Shown one piece after another: positions 29,841-39,700 of a stretch of DNA of 64,000 nucleotides. Numbering within the stretch: the first letter of the stretch is position 1; each line of letters begins with the position of its first letter. The translations under genes were made by a program, and so were the position numbers. The stretch covers positions 28,642,372 through 28,706,371 of the forward strand of contig NC_052506.1 of the NCBI RefSeq assembly GCF_014356525.2, read 5' to 3'. The stretch is from Nilaparvata lugens. Lineage: Eukaryota; Arthropoda; Insecta; Hemiptera; Delphacidae. Under the pieces are notes generated by a model. The model ran no database searches, was not told where the DNA came from, and worked only from the letters and a program-made list of their open reading frames with translations.

Positions 29841-30746
29841 ATGTTGTCATACAGCAGGAAGCTGAATAGAAAGGACGTTGGTTTAATCGAAAAGATTAAG
29901 AAATTGAGAAAAGTAATTAGAGAGAAGCATAAAAGCTTAGTCAATTTTGAAAAGCGATCGGAGGAATATAATAGGAAAACGCTCTCCCCGTTGATAGAGC
30001 CCATAATTGAACTGGGAAAAAACAAATTCTCACACTCTGGTGTAAAACCAAAAAAGGAACAAGTAAAAGAGGAGAGTATGGAAATTGATGATAATGAGGA
30101 GGGAGATGAACAGAGTTATGAGAGTTCAGCAGACAATTTTTTAAGCTCGACTAAATTTGAAAACAGTTTACTTGGTTCTAGCAGAAACGACGATGTGCTG
30201 TCACAATATCTAAAAACGTTTCATGCGGAAAAACAGAATAATTCAATCAGTTATGGAATTTCATATAATTCTAAAGATGACGTGTATTATATTGGAAATC
30301 AGCAAGTAATATTCGATGACGGTTATATAGATATTAATAATGAAAGATTTCGATTAACACACGGTCTACTTGAGTTATTATTCAGTGCGAGACCAAACTC
30401 AAATCTTTATAATCAAAGAGATCTGGATAAGTATAAAAAAATCTTAACACTTACAAGTATACATTTAGATCGAAGAGGCTATGTTAAACGAAATCAGGGA
30501 ATTAAATCGCAAATGATTCAAAAGTTATTTCCCAGTAAAAAAATTAGTAAAAAGAAGGGTTGGGGTTTATTGAAATTTGCAAAAAATAATTCTCATGATA
30601 GAATTTATCAATACTTTGATAATTTTGACGAATTAGTGGAAAGATTAAATTTACTCTATTCCTCAAAAGCTAGTGGGAACAGTGGGCATGATGTGGAAAT
30701 TGTGTCTATAATTGAAGAGCTAAAAGAAGCAAAATTAATTGTTTAG
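29841..30746 (+). CDS. Conserved Maverick protein (PX-like), 301 aa
   Basis: N-terminal basic helical part with a coiled coil (residues 1-55), an acidic low-complexity linker (about 75-110), then a conserved domain. The domain has YYIGNQQVIFDDGYIDINNE, RLTHGLLELLFSARP and YKKILTLTSIHLDRRGY, and a Lys-rich SKKKGWGLLKF near the end. Proteins with this GLLELLF-type block accompany ATPase and integrase in many insect Mavericks (from memory the domain is catalogued as a DUF, possibly DUF8207; not verified). Role unknown. An acceptor-like TTCTTTGTGCAG ends two bases before the ATG. Confidence 0.8.
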   Translation: MLSYSRKLNRKDVGLIEKIKKLRKVIREKHKSLVNFEKRSEEYNRKTLSPLIEPIIELGKNKFSHSGVKPKKEQVKEESMEIDDNEEGDEQSYESSADNFLSSTKFENSLLGSSRNDDVLSQYLKTFHAEKQNNSISYGISYNSKDDVYYIGNQQVIFDDGYIDINNERFRLTHGLLELLFSARPNSNLYNQRDLDKYKKILTLTSIHLDRRGYVKRNQGIKSQMIQKLFPSKKISKKKGWGLLKFAKNNSHDRIYQYFDNFDELVERLNLLYSSKASGNSGHDVEIVSIIEELKEAKLIV

Positions 30747-30753
30747 TGTCACG

Positions 30754-31785
30754 ATGACTCTACATCGATTCGGACGAATTGATACGGGTAGTGCTAGCGG
30801 AGCTCTTGCTAATCTTACGTGTGATATTGACTCGATAACACAGAAGATAATCGAATCGATAAATCAACAAGGAATCAGCGAAGCTGTGAAATTTTATTTA
30901 GATTCGCAAATAACCAAACTCGTTTCGGAAAATACAAAGAATATTGGAGTGAGCATAATTGAAAGAGAACATATTCTAAGTACGTTACAAAATTTCAGTG
31001 CTAATATCGATAAAGCTATTGGAGAGAGAACTCAAACTCTAGAGAGTGCATTAGGAGAAGTGAAAACTTTAACAGACAGCTTTTCATCTCAGTTGCTCAG
31101 TATTAACAACGATAAAGTTGATAAGACTTATTTAGATGAAAAATTAAAAGCCGTATCAGATAAAATTAAGAATTTGGAGGTGCTGGACAGAAACTATCTC
31201 AATACTAAATTGAAACAACTTAGTACAGAAATTTTTACTAAAGTAAATGAAGCACAACCATCGCCAATTGATAAGCAATATTTAGAATCTACTTTGCAGA
31301 AATTGATTAGTTCTTCATTATCGAAGGAAGAGTTTGAAAAACGATTATCTGAAATGGCGAGTGCAATAAAAGCTAATATTATGGAGGGTATTGAGCAGTT
31401 TATTACAAAAGATGCTATTGCTATTCTGATTAATCAAATTGCAGAAAAGTATGCAACTAAAAATGATATTGGAGATTTTATTAAGAAAAACGAGATGGCA
31501 GACGCTGTGAAAAGCGTTCGTGATGAAATAGCTGAGGCAATTAAAAATTCGGAAGAGGGTACTGTCATGAGACTGCAATGTTCGGCTCCATTCATTGAGT
31601 ACCTAAGTCTATTCATACACAGAGTGGCCCTGGACATTGTATCAAAATATGCCGAGGTAAGTTTCCATATGAATTGGATTGAGGCAAAGGATCATAACCT
31701 TTCCGAACATCAGGTAGTGCAAATTATTACAGAAAAAATGGATTTGGTCAAATATAAAGACTTTATATTGGGTCCGAAAACATAA
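30754..31785 (+). CDS. Rightward coiled-coil protein, 343 aa (fibre-like?)
   Basis: MTLHRFGRIDTGSASGA... followed by long heptad-rich segments with repeated [V/L]DKxYLDxKLKxL-type phrases (DKTYLDEKLKAVSD, DRNYLNTKLKQLST, DKQYLESTLQKLIS), separated by short turns. The last 90 residues look globular (MRLQCSAPFIEYLSLFI...). Repeating rods with a C-terminal head suggest a fibre or scaffold, but no homology was recognised. An acceptor-like TTGTTTAG ends seven bases before the ATG, and the start lies eight bases after the stop of the previous ORF. Confidence 0.65.
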   Translation: MTLHRFGRIDTGSASGALANLTCDIDSITQKIIESINQQGISEAVKFYLDSQITKLVSENTKNIGVSIIEREHILSTLQNFSANIDKAIGERTQTLESALGEVKTLTDSFSSQLLSINNDKVDKTYLDEKLKAVSDKIKNLEVLDRNYLNTKLKQLSTEIFTKVNEAQPSPIDKQYLESTLQKLISSSLSKEEFEKRLSEMASAIKANIMEGIEQFITKDAIAILINQIAEKYATKNDIGDFIKKNEMADAVKSVRDEIAEAIKNSEEGTVMRLQCSAPFIEYLSLFIHRVALDIVSKYAEVSFHMNWIEAKDHNLSEHQVVQIITEKMDLVKYKDFILGPKT

Positions 31786-31794
31786 AATCTTGAG

Positions 31795-32215
31795 TTGAGT
31801 GAGAGAGAGTGAACGATATGTTGTTTCAGTCTAGACGACTGTGATTGATTGTATAAACACACGTGTGAGAGAGTGTGAACACCTATAGTTTCAAATTTCA
31901 GTCTAGACATTTTTGAGTATATCAATAAATCTTGTATAAACACTTGTGTGAGAGAGAAGTACAGACCTATAGTTTCAAATTTCAGTCTAGACCACCGTGA
32001 TTGACATTTTTGAGTATATCAATAAATCTTTTAAAGGATGTGTGAGTGAACTTCAACACCTATAGTTTCAAATTTCAGTCTAGACCACCGTGATTGACAT
32101 TTTCGAGTATATCAATAAATCTTTTAAAGGTTGTGTGAGTGAACTTCAACACCTATAGTTTTCACCCTAGACATTTTTGACTATATCAATAAATCTTTTA
32201 AAGGATGTGTGAAGT
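31795..32215 (+). repeat. Tandem repeat of about 85-90 bp, five copies
   Basis: Units share CACCTATAGTTTCAAATTTC, AGTCTAGAC and TTTTTGAGTATATCAATAAATC; spacing varies between copies. No coding potential. It fills most of the gap between the coiled-coil gene and the 106-aa gene. Confidence 0.9.
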
Positions 32216-32402
32216 AACTTTAACGACTAAACACTTGTCACATAAATCGATTTAGACATTTTTTTCATGTAACGGTTTTCGATGCAGGAGTTATTGGGGT
32301 TAGAAAGGGACCTCACAGGGAGCAGAGCAGATGTGACTAGATGAGGCACACGCGAGCGAATGCACGCGTCACTTTACTCTAAAGAGGTGAACTGTCAACA
32401 CG

Positions 32403-32723
32403 ATGTCTAACTATTTTGACTGCACAAGTTTCAATGAGTTCTCTATAGAAGCAAATCCACTAGTTAATTGGGGTTTTGAATTTTATGCCTATGATTGGTT
32501 TGTGGTAACAAAGGTAACATTTGCCGATAATGGTGAAATTCACCTTAAAATTATCGATATTGATAGTGAAGCCGACTTTAAACATACTATCAAGTTGCCG
32601 AAAGAATATTCAGCGGTTTTGAATGAGAATAACATCAGAAGTTTTAATTCTCGTTCATGGCAATTAAATGTGAGCGGAAATCGTATCTTCTTAAGACAGT
32701 TTCATGGTAACTATAGACGTTGA
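32403..32723 (+). CDS. Rightward small protein, 106 aa
   Basis: MSNYFDCTSFNEFS... with two beta-like stretches (DWFVVTKVTFADNGEIHLKI) then IKLPKEYSAVLNENNIRSFN. The latter aligns with YMPERYSSILSSKDIEQFN of the leftward spliced gene (21,827-23,972), so both probably carry the same small domain. The function of the domain is unknown to me. It is the outermost rightward gene before the right terminal repeat. No TATA box was found close upstream. Confidence 0.6.
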   Translation: MSNYFDCTSFNEFSIEANPLVNWGFEFYAYDWFVVTKVTFADNGEIHLKIIDIDSEADFKHTIKLPKEYSAVLNENNIRSFNSRSWQLNVSGNRIFLRQFHGNYRR

Positions 32724-33148
32724 GTTCCGTCCCGAGTGAAATAGGTCTGAGAATGTGTAAGTATTTTTGGATATGCTAGCACATTCCAATTATACTTACA
32801 TATTGTCGGAGAAATCACTTAAAAAAAAACGACTGCCATGTTTGTACAGCAAAAGAGCTCAATTTTTTACACATTCATTATCAGTTTGATTGAACTCTTG
32901 ACTGTCAGTTGGAAAGCAAACATAATATGTCTCATTATAAAACTTATACTAGATTCCTTACTCGCCTTTCGTAATGCTGGTTAGAGAGAAACGTTTCACT
33001 TTAATCTGACAGTATAGGAACGATCGATCAAAATGGAACTTGATTCTTGTCTCCTTTACTCGCCTTTCGGAAAGAGATGTCACGAGTAAAAGAAGAAGAA
33101 AGCAGTAATGCTGGTTGTGAGAAGCGAGGGGAGCGTATCTAGATTCCG
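32724..33148. other. Intergenic next to the right repeat
   Basis: Contains scattered partial copies of terminal-repeat phrases (CTTTCGTAATGCTGGTT twice, ACTTTAATCTGACAGTATAG) but no gene. Confidence 0.5.
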
Positions 33149-34098
33149 CCTTTCGTAATAAAGAAGGGTGCGGGAAAGAGATGCCACGAGTAAAAGAAGG
33201 AGATCTCTCTCTCTTGAGCCTGTCATCGTAGTATATCATTAGAGCGAAATGGATTCACTTCAATCTGTCAGTATAGCATTAGATGTAGAAATATGAATTC
33301 ACTTTAATCTGACACCAAAGGAATTTCTCAAAGTGAGTCTAGCATCATAGTATAGCATTAGAGCGAAATGGATTCACTTCAATCTGTCAGTATAGCATTA
33401 GATGTAGAAATATGAATTCACTTTAATCTGACACCAAAGGAATTTCTCAAAGTGAGTCTGGCATCATAGTATAGCATTAGAGCGAAATGGATTCACTTCA
33501 ATCTGTCAGTATAGCATTAGATGTAGAAATATGGATTCACTTTAATTTGACAGTAGAGAATTTTTCCCTCTCAAAGAGATTTTTTTCCCTCATCTAGCAT
33601 TCACCTCAATCTGTCAGTATAGCATTAGATGTAGAAATATGGATTCACTTTAATCTGACAGTATAGAGAGGGAATTTTTCCTCCTAAAAGGGAAATTTTT
33701 TTTCCCCTCACCTGGGCAAGGAGAGAGAGAGAAAGATATATCTCTCTCTCTCTATCCCCCTCACCTCCACTGGGCAAGGGGAAGGGGAAATCTATTTTTA
33801 GAAAGAGAGAGAAAGATATATCTCTCTCTCTCTCTCCCCCTCACCTCCACTGGACAGGGGGAAGGGGAAATCTATTTTTAGAAAGAGAGAGAAAGATATA
33901 TCTCTCTCTCTCTCTCTCTCCCCCTCACCTCCACTGGAGAGGGGGAAGCCCCCTCACCTCCACTGGGCAGGGGGGAGGGGAAATCTATTTTTAGAACACC
34001 CCCCACCCTACAGGCGGGGGGAAGGGGAGGAGGGATGGACGAGGGGGGAGAGGATTTCGAGCAAAAAAGTCCGTCATCTCTCCCAATATTACTCTACT
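33149..34098. repeat. Maverick right terminal inverted repeat
   Basis: Inverted copy of 4,959-5,691 plus 14,000-14,143. Inner part has tandem 122-bp units (about 33,297-33,540) with GGAATTTCTCAAAGTGAGTC; the left repeat has fewer. Outer part has GA/CT-rich units of about 75-80 bp and ends AATATTACTCTACT at 34,098. Confidence 0.95.
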
Positions 34099-34235
34099 TA
34101 TAATTTGCAATTTTCCAGTGGTTTATTTATTGTTATTGGTTGTTTACTTTATGTTTGAAGCCTCTCGCTGATGATGAACATGCATGATGAAAATTTGTAT
34201 GTTTATCATGCATGTCCTACCGTTAGTGGCCAGCC

Positions 34236-36387
34236 TAAGGCTTCATTATAAATACCATATGACACCGATTACCGAATTAGTTGCGGGGCATGAATTCTTA
34301 TGAACGTTTATTAGACTGGGGACACCAGTACTGGATGTTCGGTCACCACAATTATTTTTGTTGGAAGGACATTGATTTTGACATTGGGTGGTGGAGAGGA
34401 GGGACGTCAACCTCACTTTGGTCTCAGCTGACTGCTCGCAGTAGATACCGGTCGCAACACTGGTGATCTTAGTATGAGGCCCAATTCACAAAGAACCGAG
34501 GCGCGGACTATAGTCATTCTGTAAACTAAATCCAATATTCTCAGAAGAGACGTGACGCAGGCAGTCGCTTTCCCACCCGTGCCAAGTCTCCTTGCAGTCT
34601 CATACAAGAACGAGCACGCCAGTTCTACGCCATGTATTTAACTGTGGAAAATGCGAGATTTTTATGAAAAATTTTGCCCGGCTATTTTGCATTGCATAAA
34701 TGCTGCGTTTCCGTGCTATACCAGCCTCTTATCTGATCTCTGCCCGACTTTCGTCCTGTGTGAATTGATCCTGATATCAGCCTGTTTTATCTTTCTATGA
34801 TTGAAACAATCATATGCTTCATAGCAATACAGTAAAGTAAACTTTTTTGTTGTAGAAAGTTTTTTGCGTGTAATATACGCTAACAAGCGCAAAAGTTGAC
34901 AGAATTGAAAATTTTAAAAAATGGGTTTGATCAGCATTAACATAGTTTTAGGTTTTTTTATTGAGGAATTATAGAAGAAGGAACCAAATGTAGTGTGTGT
35001 GGTAGGTTGCAAGTAAACGTATAAACCCTAATAATCTGCATACTTCTAGCTACTCCTCCATGAAAAAATAAGACAAAATATCACCAAAGAGAAATTTTTA
35101 TTGAGAATAATGATTACAATTAATAAAAAAAGGATTTTCGCATTCAATTCCTTTGCAATAATATAATAATGCAATATTGTAGTATACTGTAATAATCCTT
35201 TAAATGAAAATGTTAATAGTGTAACATATTGTTCACGACTGAACTGAATTACCGTTCACTGATTTTCATTTTCACAAAAAATCTATAAAATATTACACTC
35301 TCCAGTATGTGAAAAAAATATATAATTAAACATATATATGATTTACTTTGAAGAGTAGTCTATACGTGTATTTAGATGTCGAAAAATACAAGCAGCTAAC
35401 AATAAATCAGCTATTTATTCTAAGCAGATTTCAGAAAAACCAAACGTGCTCTTAATAATGGAGAAAATACATTCAAATGTAAAATGATACAGATCATTTA
35501 TGTAAGATAATAAAACAAATTCTAAATCAATATCGACATAGCAATATCACTCCTTTGATGTGAAAAACTACTTATGGCCATCTTTGAATAAAGTTTAAAG
35601 ATAACTTGAAACAGGTGAATAGTAGTTATTAGCTTTATGACTACAGACTATTATCAATACAGGCAATAGTCACTCTCTTTGTTCGACCAATGTAAGCAGC
35701 AAATGCATGCTCCATACCAAGTTATGCTTGTGTTACTAGGGCAAAATCGTAGTATTTTCACACAATGTATCTCAATACTATCATTGAATATAACGACTCA
35801 AACATTTTTAAATGAAAGAGGTGGAAAAATTAAAGGTGCTTGGGCTTATTTCAACCCTAAAGCTTTTATGAAATAACACTTTGAAATGTCAAAGTGGGCC
35901 TTATAGGTTTGATTGATTTGCTAGATCTACTATATCTAGTGGATGGAACTATTTCCATATAAACTCTTCTGAATTGATTATTGGAAAAATCAGAATAAAG
36001 TTTTCAACTTTTCCAGGAGAGATGACCCTGAATAAAAGAGCTGTTAGGGAACAGTTGGATATTATTTCTAATTTTCAATATATTTTGGTGGTTGAATGGA
36101 TGATATTGACCAATAGGCCAATACCCTATTAACTGGGCATTTCAAGTCTGCTATGTTGGGAACCGAAGTTACGATGGTAATGAGACAGTTGCATAGTCAA
36201 CAGCTGTTATCAATAGTTTTCCATGTCAAAGGAATATTTTCACAATATTGTCAATGTATACAATAGAAAAAGATGAATCTACATCAAATACATGATAAAA
36301 GTCTCTCATTAGCTTCCAATAAAAACTTGTTTCTAACGAGTTTTCTACTCGTGCATGTTTTCCAAGTTTGGAAACTTAAACCGAATA
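34236..36387. other. No gene recognised
   Basis: AT-rich intergenic DNA between the mobile complex and the Dp 3' end. Short open frames only. Confidence 0.45.
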
Positions 36388-36393
36388 TTTATT
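36388..36393 (-). terminator. Dp polyadenylation signal candidate
   Basis: AATAAA on the minus strand, 133 bases after the Dp stop codon. Confidence 0.5.
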
Positions 36394-36525
36394 TTTCAAA
36401 ATACCATATCATATTATATTTGCAGTAAACAATAAGTAATTATAAATTCACTTGATTTAGTCCGAAGAACGTGTAAAATAACTAAACTGTTCAGCTAAGA
36501 GAAATGAGATTGTTGTGGGTTGGGG

Positions 36526-36749
36526 CTAATTGACGTCGACGTCACTGGACAGGTCGGACTCATCGTCGGAGTAGTCGTGAGCAGACGGCGAGAACACGTC
36601 GGACGGCGACACCTGACCGGACACGTCTGATGGCTGCAGGCTCACTTCCTCGGCAATCAGACCCGCTCCGCCCGCCGACAGACCAATCAGACAGTTCGCC
36701 TCGTCTTCGTCCACGTCACCATCAACAGACTCTTCTCTTTTAGCCAACT
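36526..36749 (-). CDS. Dp: Dp last exon, acidic tail
   Basis: Acceptor TTTAATTTTCAG. Encodes [12 protein letters not shown]... and ends [13 protein letters not shown] followed by TAG. GC-rich compared with its surroundings. Confidence 0.88.
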
Positions 36750-39700
36750 CTGAAAATTAAATATTCAATGACAATAGAATATTTTGTAATAGCATAACAT
36801 ACACAAGTAATGAATTAACATTTCCTACTACCAACATTTTTTGAGGTAAGGTTTTTGTATCTCGGAGTTTTTGTTGTTCTTCGCTGCTCTTTTTCAGGTT
36901 GAATTATTCTTCTATCATTATAATTTGTAATTTTCCAGTGGTTTATTCATTGTTATTGGTTGTTTATTTTATGCTAGAAGCCTCTCGCTGATGACAAAAC
37001 ATGCTTGATGAACCTGTTTGTGTGCATGATAAACATGCATGTTCTACCGATAGTGTAGCCTTGATCAAATGAAATTCTTTATTTACACATTGTTACACAA
37101 AAAGTTAATTGTATCATCAAAATATAAAACTCATCAAAACATAAAACATGTATGCTATACAGTAGGCCACTAAAATCAATCATGTATAATAACAGTATAA
37201 TTACACAATTAGTAAGTTTTCTTATATGATTAAGTTTCATTATCAAACAATTCGTTAACACTATAAAATTCCCCTTTAATAAAAAAAGAAAAGACATCCA
37301 TTTTGAAATATCTGCAAATTCTTCCCTTGATTGCAATGTCGGGTGATTAAAGAGCTTGATTCCCACATAAGGCTTCTTCTCAAAAAGCCTTAACCTATGT
37401 GAGACAACACACAAATACCCCTTGCCTCTGGAATTGTATTGGTGAACCTATGTGTTTGTTGAAAACATTTCTTCACTATTGTTGTAGGTTCTTACACTGA
37501 TAAAACACTGAGGTGAATTATACTGATTAGATTTATTACAACACTATAACACACAGAAGTAAACTAGAAAAACTATAAACTGATCACTACCTAATAAATT
37601 ACACAGAATTATCACAAGCTTACGTTACTAGTATAAGAACTGTATAAGAATAACTGTCACCAAGAATAATGACTGTTAAAACAACTACAAAAGTCTATTA
37701 TCACTTTAATATCTGTCACGATGAGAAGACGCCAACACTCCACTGTAGTTTCTCAACTCAACTCGCCGGCTGCAACACGCGCCATTTATATTACAGAAAT
37801 TTCGACCAATCAAAGTGTTTCGAAGGTTCTGGAACGCGCTTGTCATTGGTCGACGTCTCCCTGCACCAAGATGAACTCACGGGAATGATCTAGAACGATC
37901 AAGAAGCCCCCCCTGCCTCCTCTGTGTTGTTTACTAGAAACCCCTCGCCTCCTGCCATCCTTCTAAAGGCCTCATCCATAACACTATCAATTTCTTCGCA
38001 AGAGTAGTTGATAAATATAGATGCAAGGCAAAGTCAGAATACCCTGACTTATACCCTGAATACCCTGAGCTCCAGCAAGTCAAGCAAGGCATCTGACAGA
38101 TTTTTTGTGTATGAGAAAAATCTTTTCTAAATTTGATAGATTAAGCTGTCAGCAGGCAAGGTTTGCAGAAAAACTAATTCTCAATGCATTTTATTTCAAC
38201 CTATTCAGGTTCGCGAATAAAGAATTCTGGAAATTAAAAAATGATTGAAATACAGTAAAAATCTGGTGTGGCGCACTCACACAACTTTCCTTACCGTTAT
38301 GAAAATTTATCACCTTACGCTAGTGTTCCCGCGCATACTAGTTTACTATTCAAAGATCTGAGTCAGCTGGTGACAGGACTATAACGCTCGATACACACGA
38401 GATCTGCTATCTCTTCATAGTGAATGATCTAATAGAATCAACAGTTGCCAACAGTTTGCAATTGAAATGATAACATTTTCTCTAATTTCGAGCTCATTTT
38501 AAATTTTAGGTGAAAATGTTACTGAACATTAATTGTAGAGATTTGTATGCTCAATCTTTTCCACTTGAAATTTTTTGTTTTAATTGTATCTGAAGCCTGA
38601 TAATTAGGAATCTAAAATCAAACTTTGCATAGATGGGGCGGAGCTCCTGGAATTTTCACAAATATGTGACTTGTGTCAGTTGATAGAGCTTATCAATGAC
38701 TATTTCAGATATAAATTTGATCAAAATCGTTGGAGCCGTTTTTGAGAAAATCGCGAAAACCCCTGTTTTTGACAACATTTTCGCCATTTTAGCCGCCATC
38801 TTGAATTGCATTTGATCGAAATTTTTCGTGTCGGATCCTTATAGTGTAAGGACCTTAAGTTCCAAATGTCAAGTCATTCCGTTAATTGGGAGATGAGATA
38901 TCGTGTACACAGACGCACATACACTCATACACACACACACATACAGACCAATACCCAAAAACCACTTTTTTGGACTCAGGGGACCTTGAAACGTATAGAA
39001 ATTTAGAAATTGGGGTACCTTAATTTTTTTCAGAAAGCAATACTTTCCTTACGTATGGTAATAGGGCAAGGAAAGTAAAAACCTGATTGTTCTATTCCAA
39101 TTGGAATACTCTTCAGAATATTTGTTTCCACTGAAATGTTAACTGCAGTAGATTTGGATGCAGCTGCATCGATTTAGCGATTTCATGAGAACCAAGATTG
39201 GCTCAATAACACAACTTATGCTGTATCTTGGTAAGTAAGGTCATTCATATACAGGACTGATTTGACAGTTTGTAAAAGAAATGACATAATAATTTGCAAA
39301 TAGTTTTGTGGAAAAGTTAGAATTTTATACTCACGTATGATGTATTTCTCCAGAGCTTTTGGAACCATGGATTTAGCTTTCTCTAAATCTTCATCTGAGC
39401 ATTTTCCCTTGTCCAAACCTGCAAAATAATATAAAATTGATGAGAGCAGTAAAGCTTTTCACACGTAAATAGAAATCCAGCTATCATTATTACGCTTCAA
39501 GACGAATCAAAAAATGGTAGAATTGTGAACAAAAGTATCATGTTTTATTAAAATTATTTCCTAATCCATCTTTCACTACGGTTTGAATTGGCCGCCGAAA
39601 GAAGAGTCCAGCCTGGTCTAGACTTGGTCTGAGAGCCCTCTAATTTGGCTCATGCAACGAGAGGAAGTGACCACCTTTCGATTATTACAAACTGAATTTC

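Larger units (their letters stand above)
4959..34098. mobile_element. Maverick/Polinton (endogenous adintovirus-like) element
   Basis: The two ends are inverted copies starting AGTAGAGTAATATTGGG and ending in the complement. Each is flanked by the 6-bp direct repeat TATAAT (4,953-4,958 and 34,099-34,104). A 6-bp duplication and AG/CT termini are the Maverick/Polinton hallmark. Inside are the diagnostic genes: integrase, packaging ATPase, adenain-like protease, penton-like minor capsid, double-jelly-roll major capsid and a phospholipase A2-domain protein. Genes left of about 26,400 run leftward and those to the right run rightward. Two later insertions (5,692-13,999 and 14,787-17,082) inflate it; the original element was about 18.5 kb. 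No B-family DNA polymerase was found, so this copy could not replicate by itself. Confidence 0.95.
4758..34235. mobile_element. Short inverted-repeat (MITE-like) element split by the Maverick
   Basis: GGCTGGCCACTAACGGTAG at 4,758 recurs as its reverse complement ending at 34,235, and TA dinucleotides flank both ends (left ATTA/GGC, right GCC/TAA). Next to each end is a matching CATG-rich stretch. Without the 29-kb Maverick the element would be about 0.34 kb. A related unoccupied copy lies at 36,850-37,060. The TA duplication fits a Tc1/mariner-type MITE; this family assignment is inference. Confidence 0.65.
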
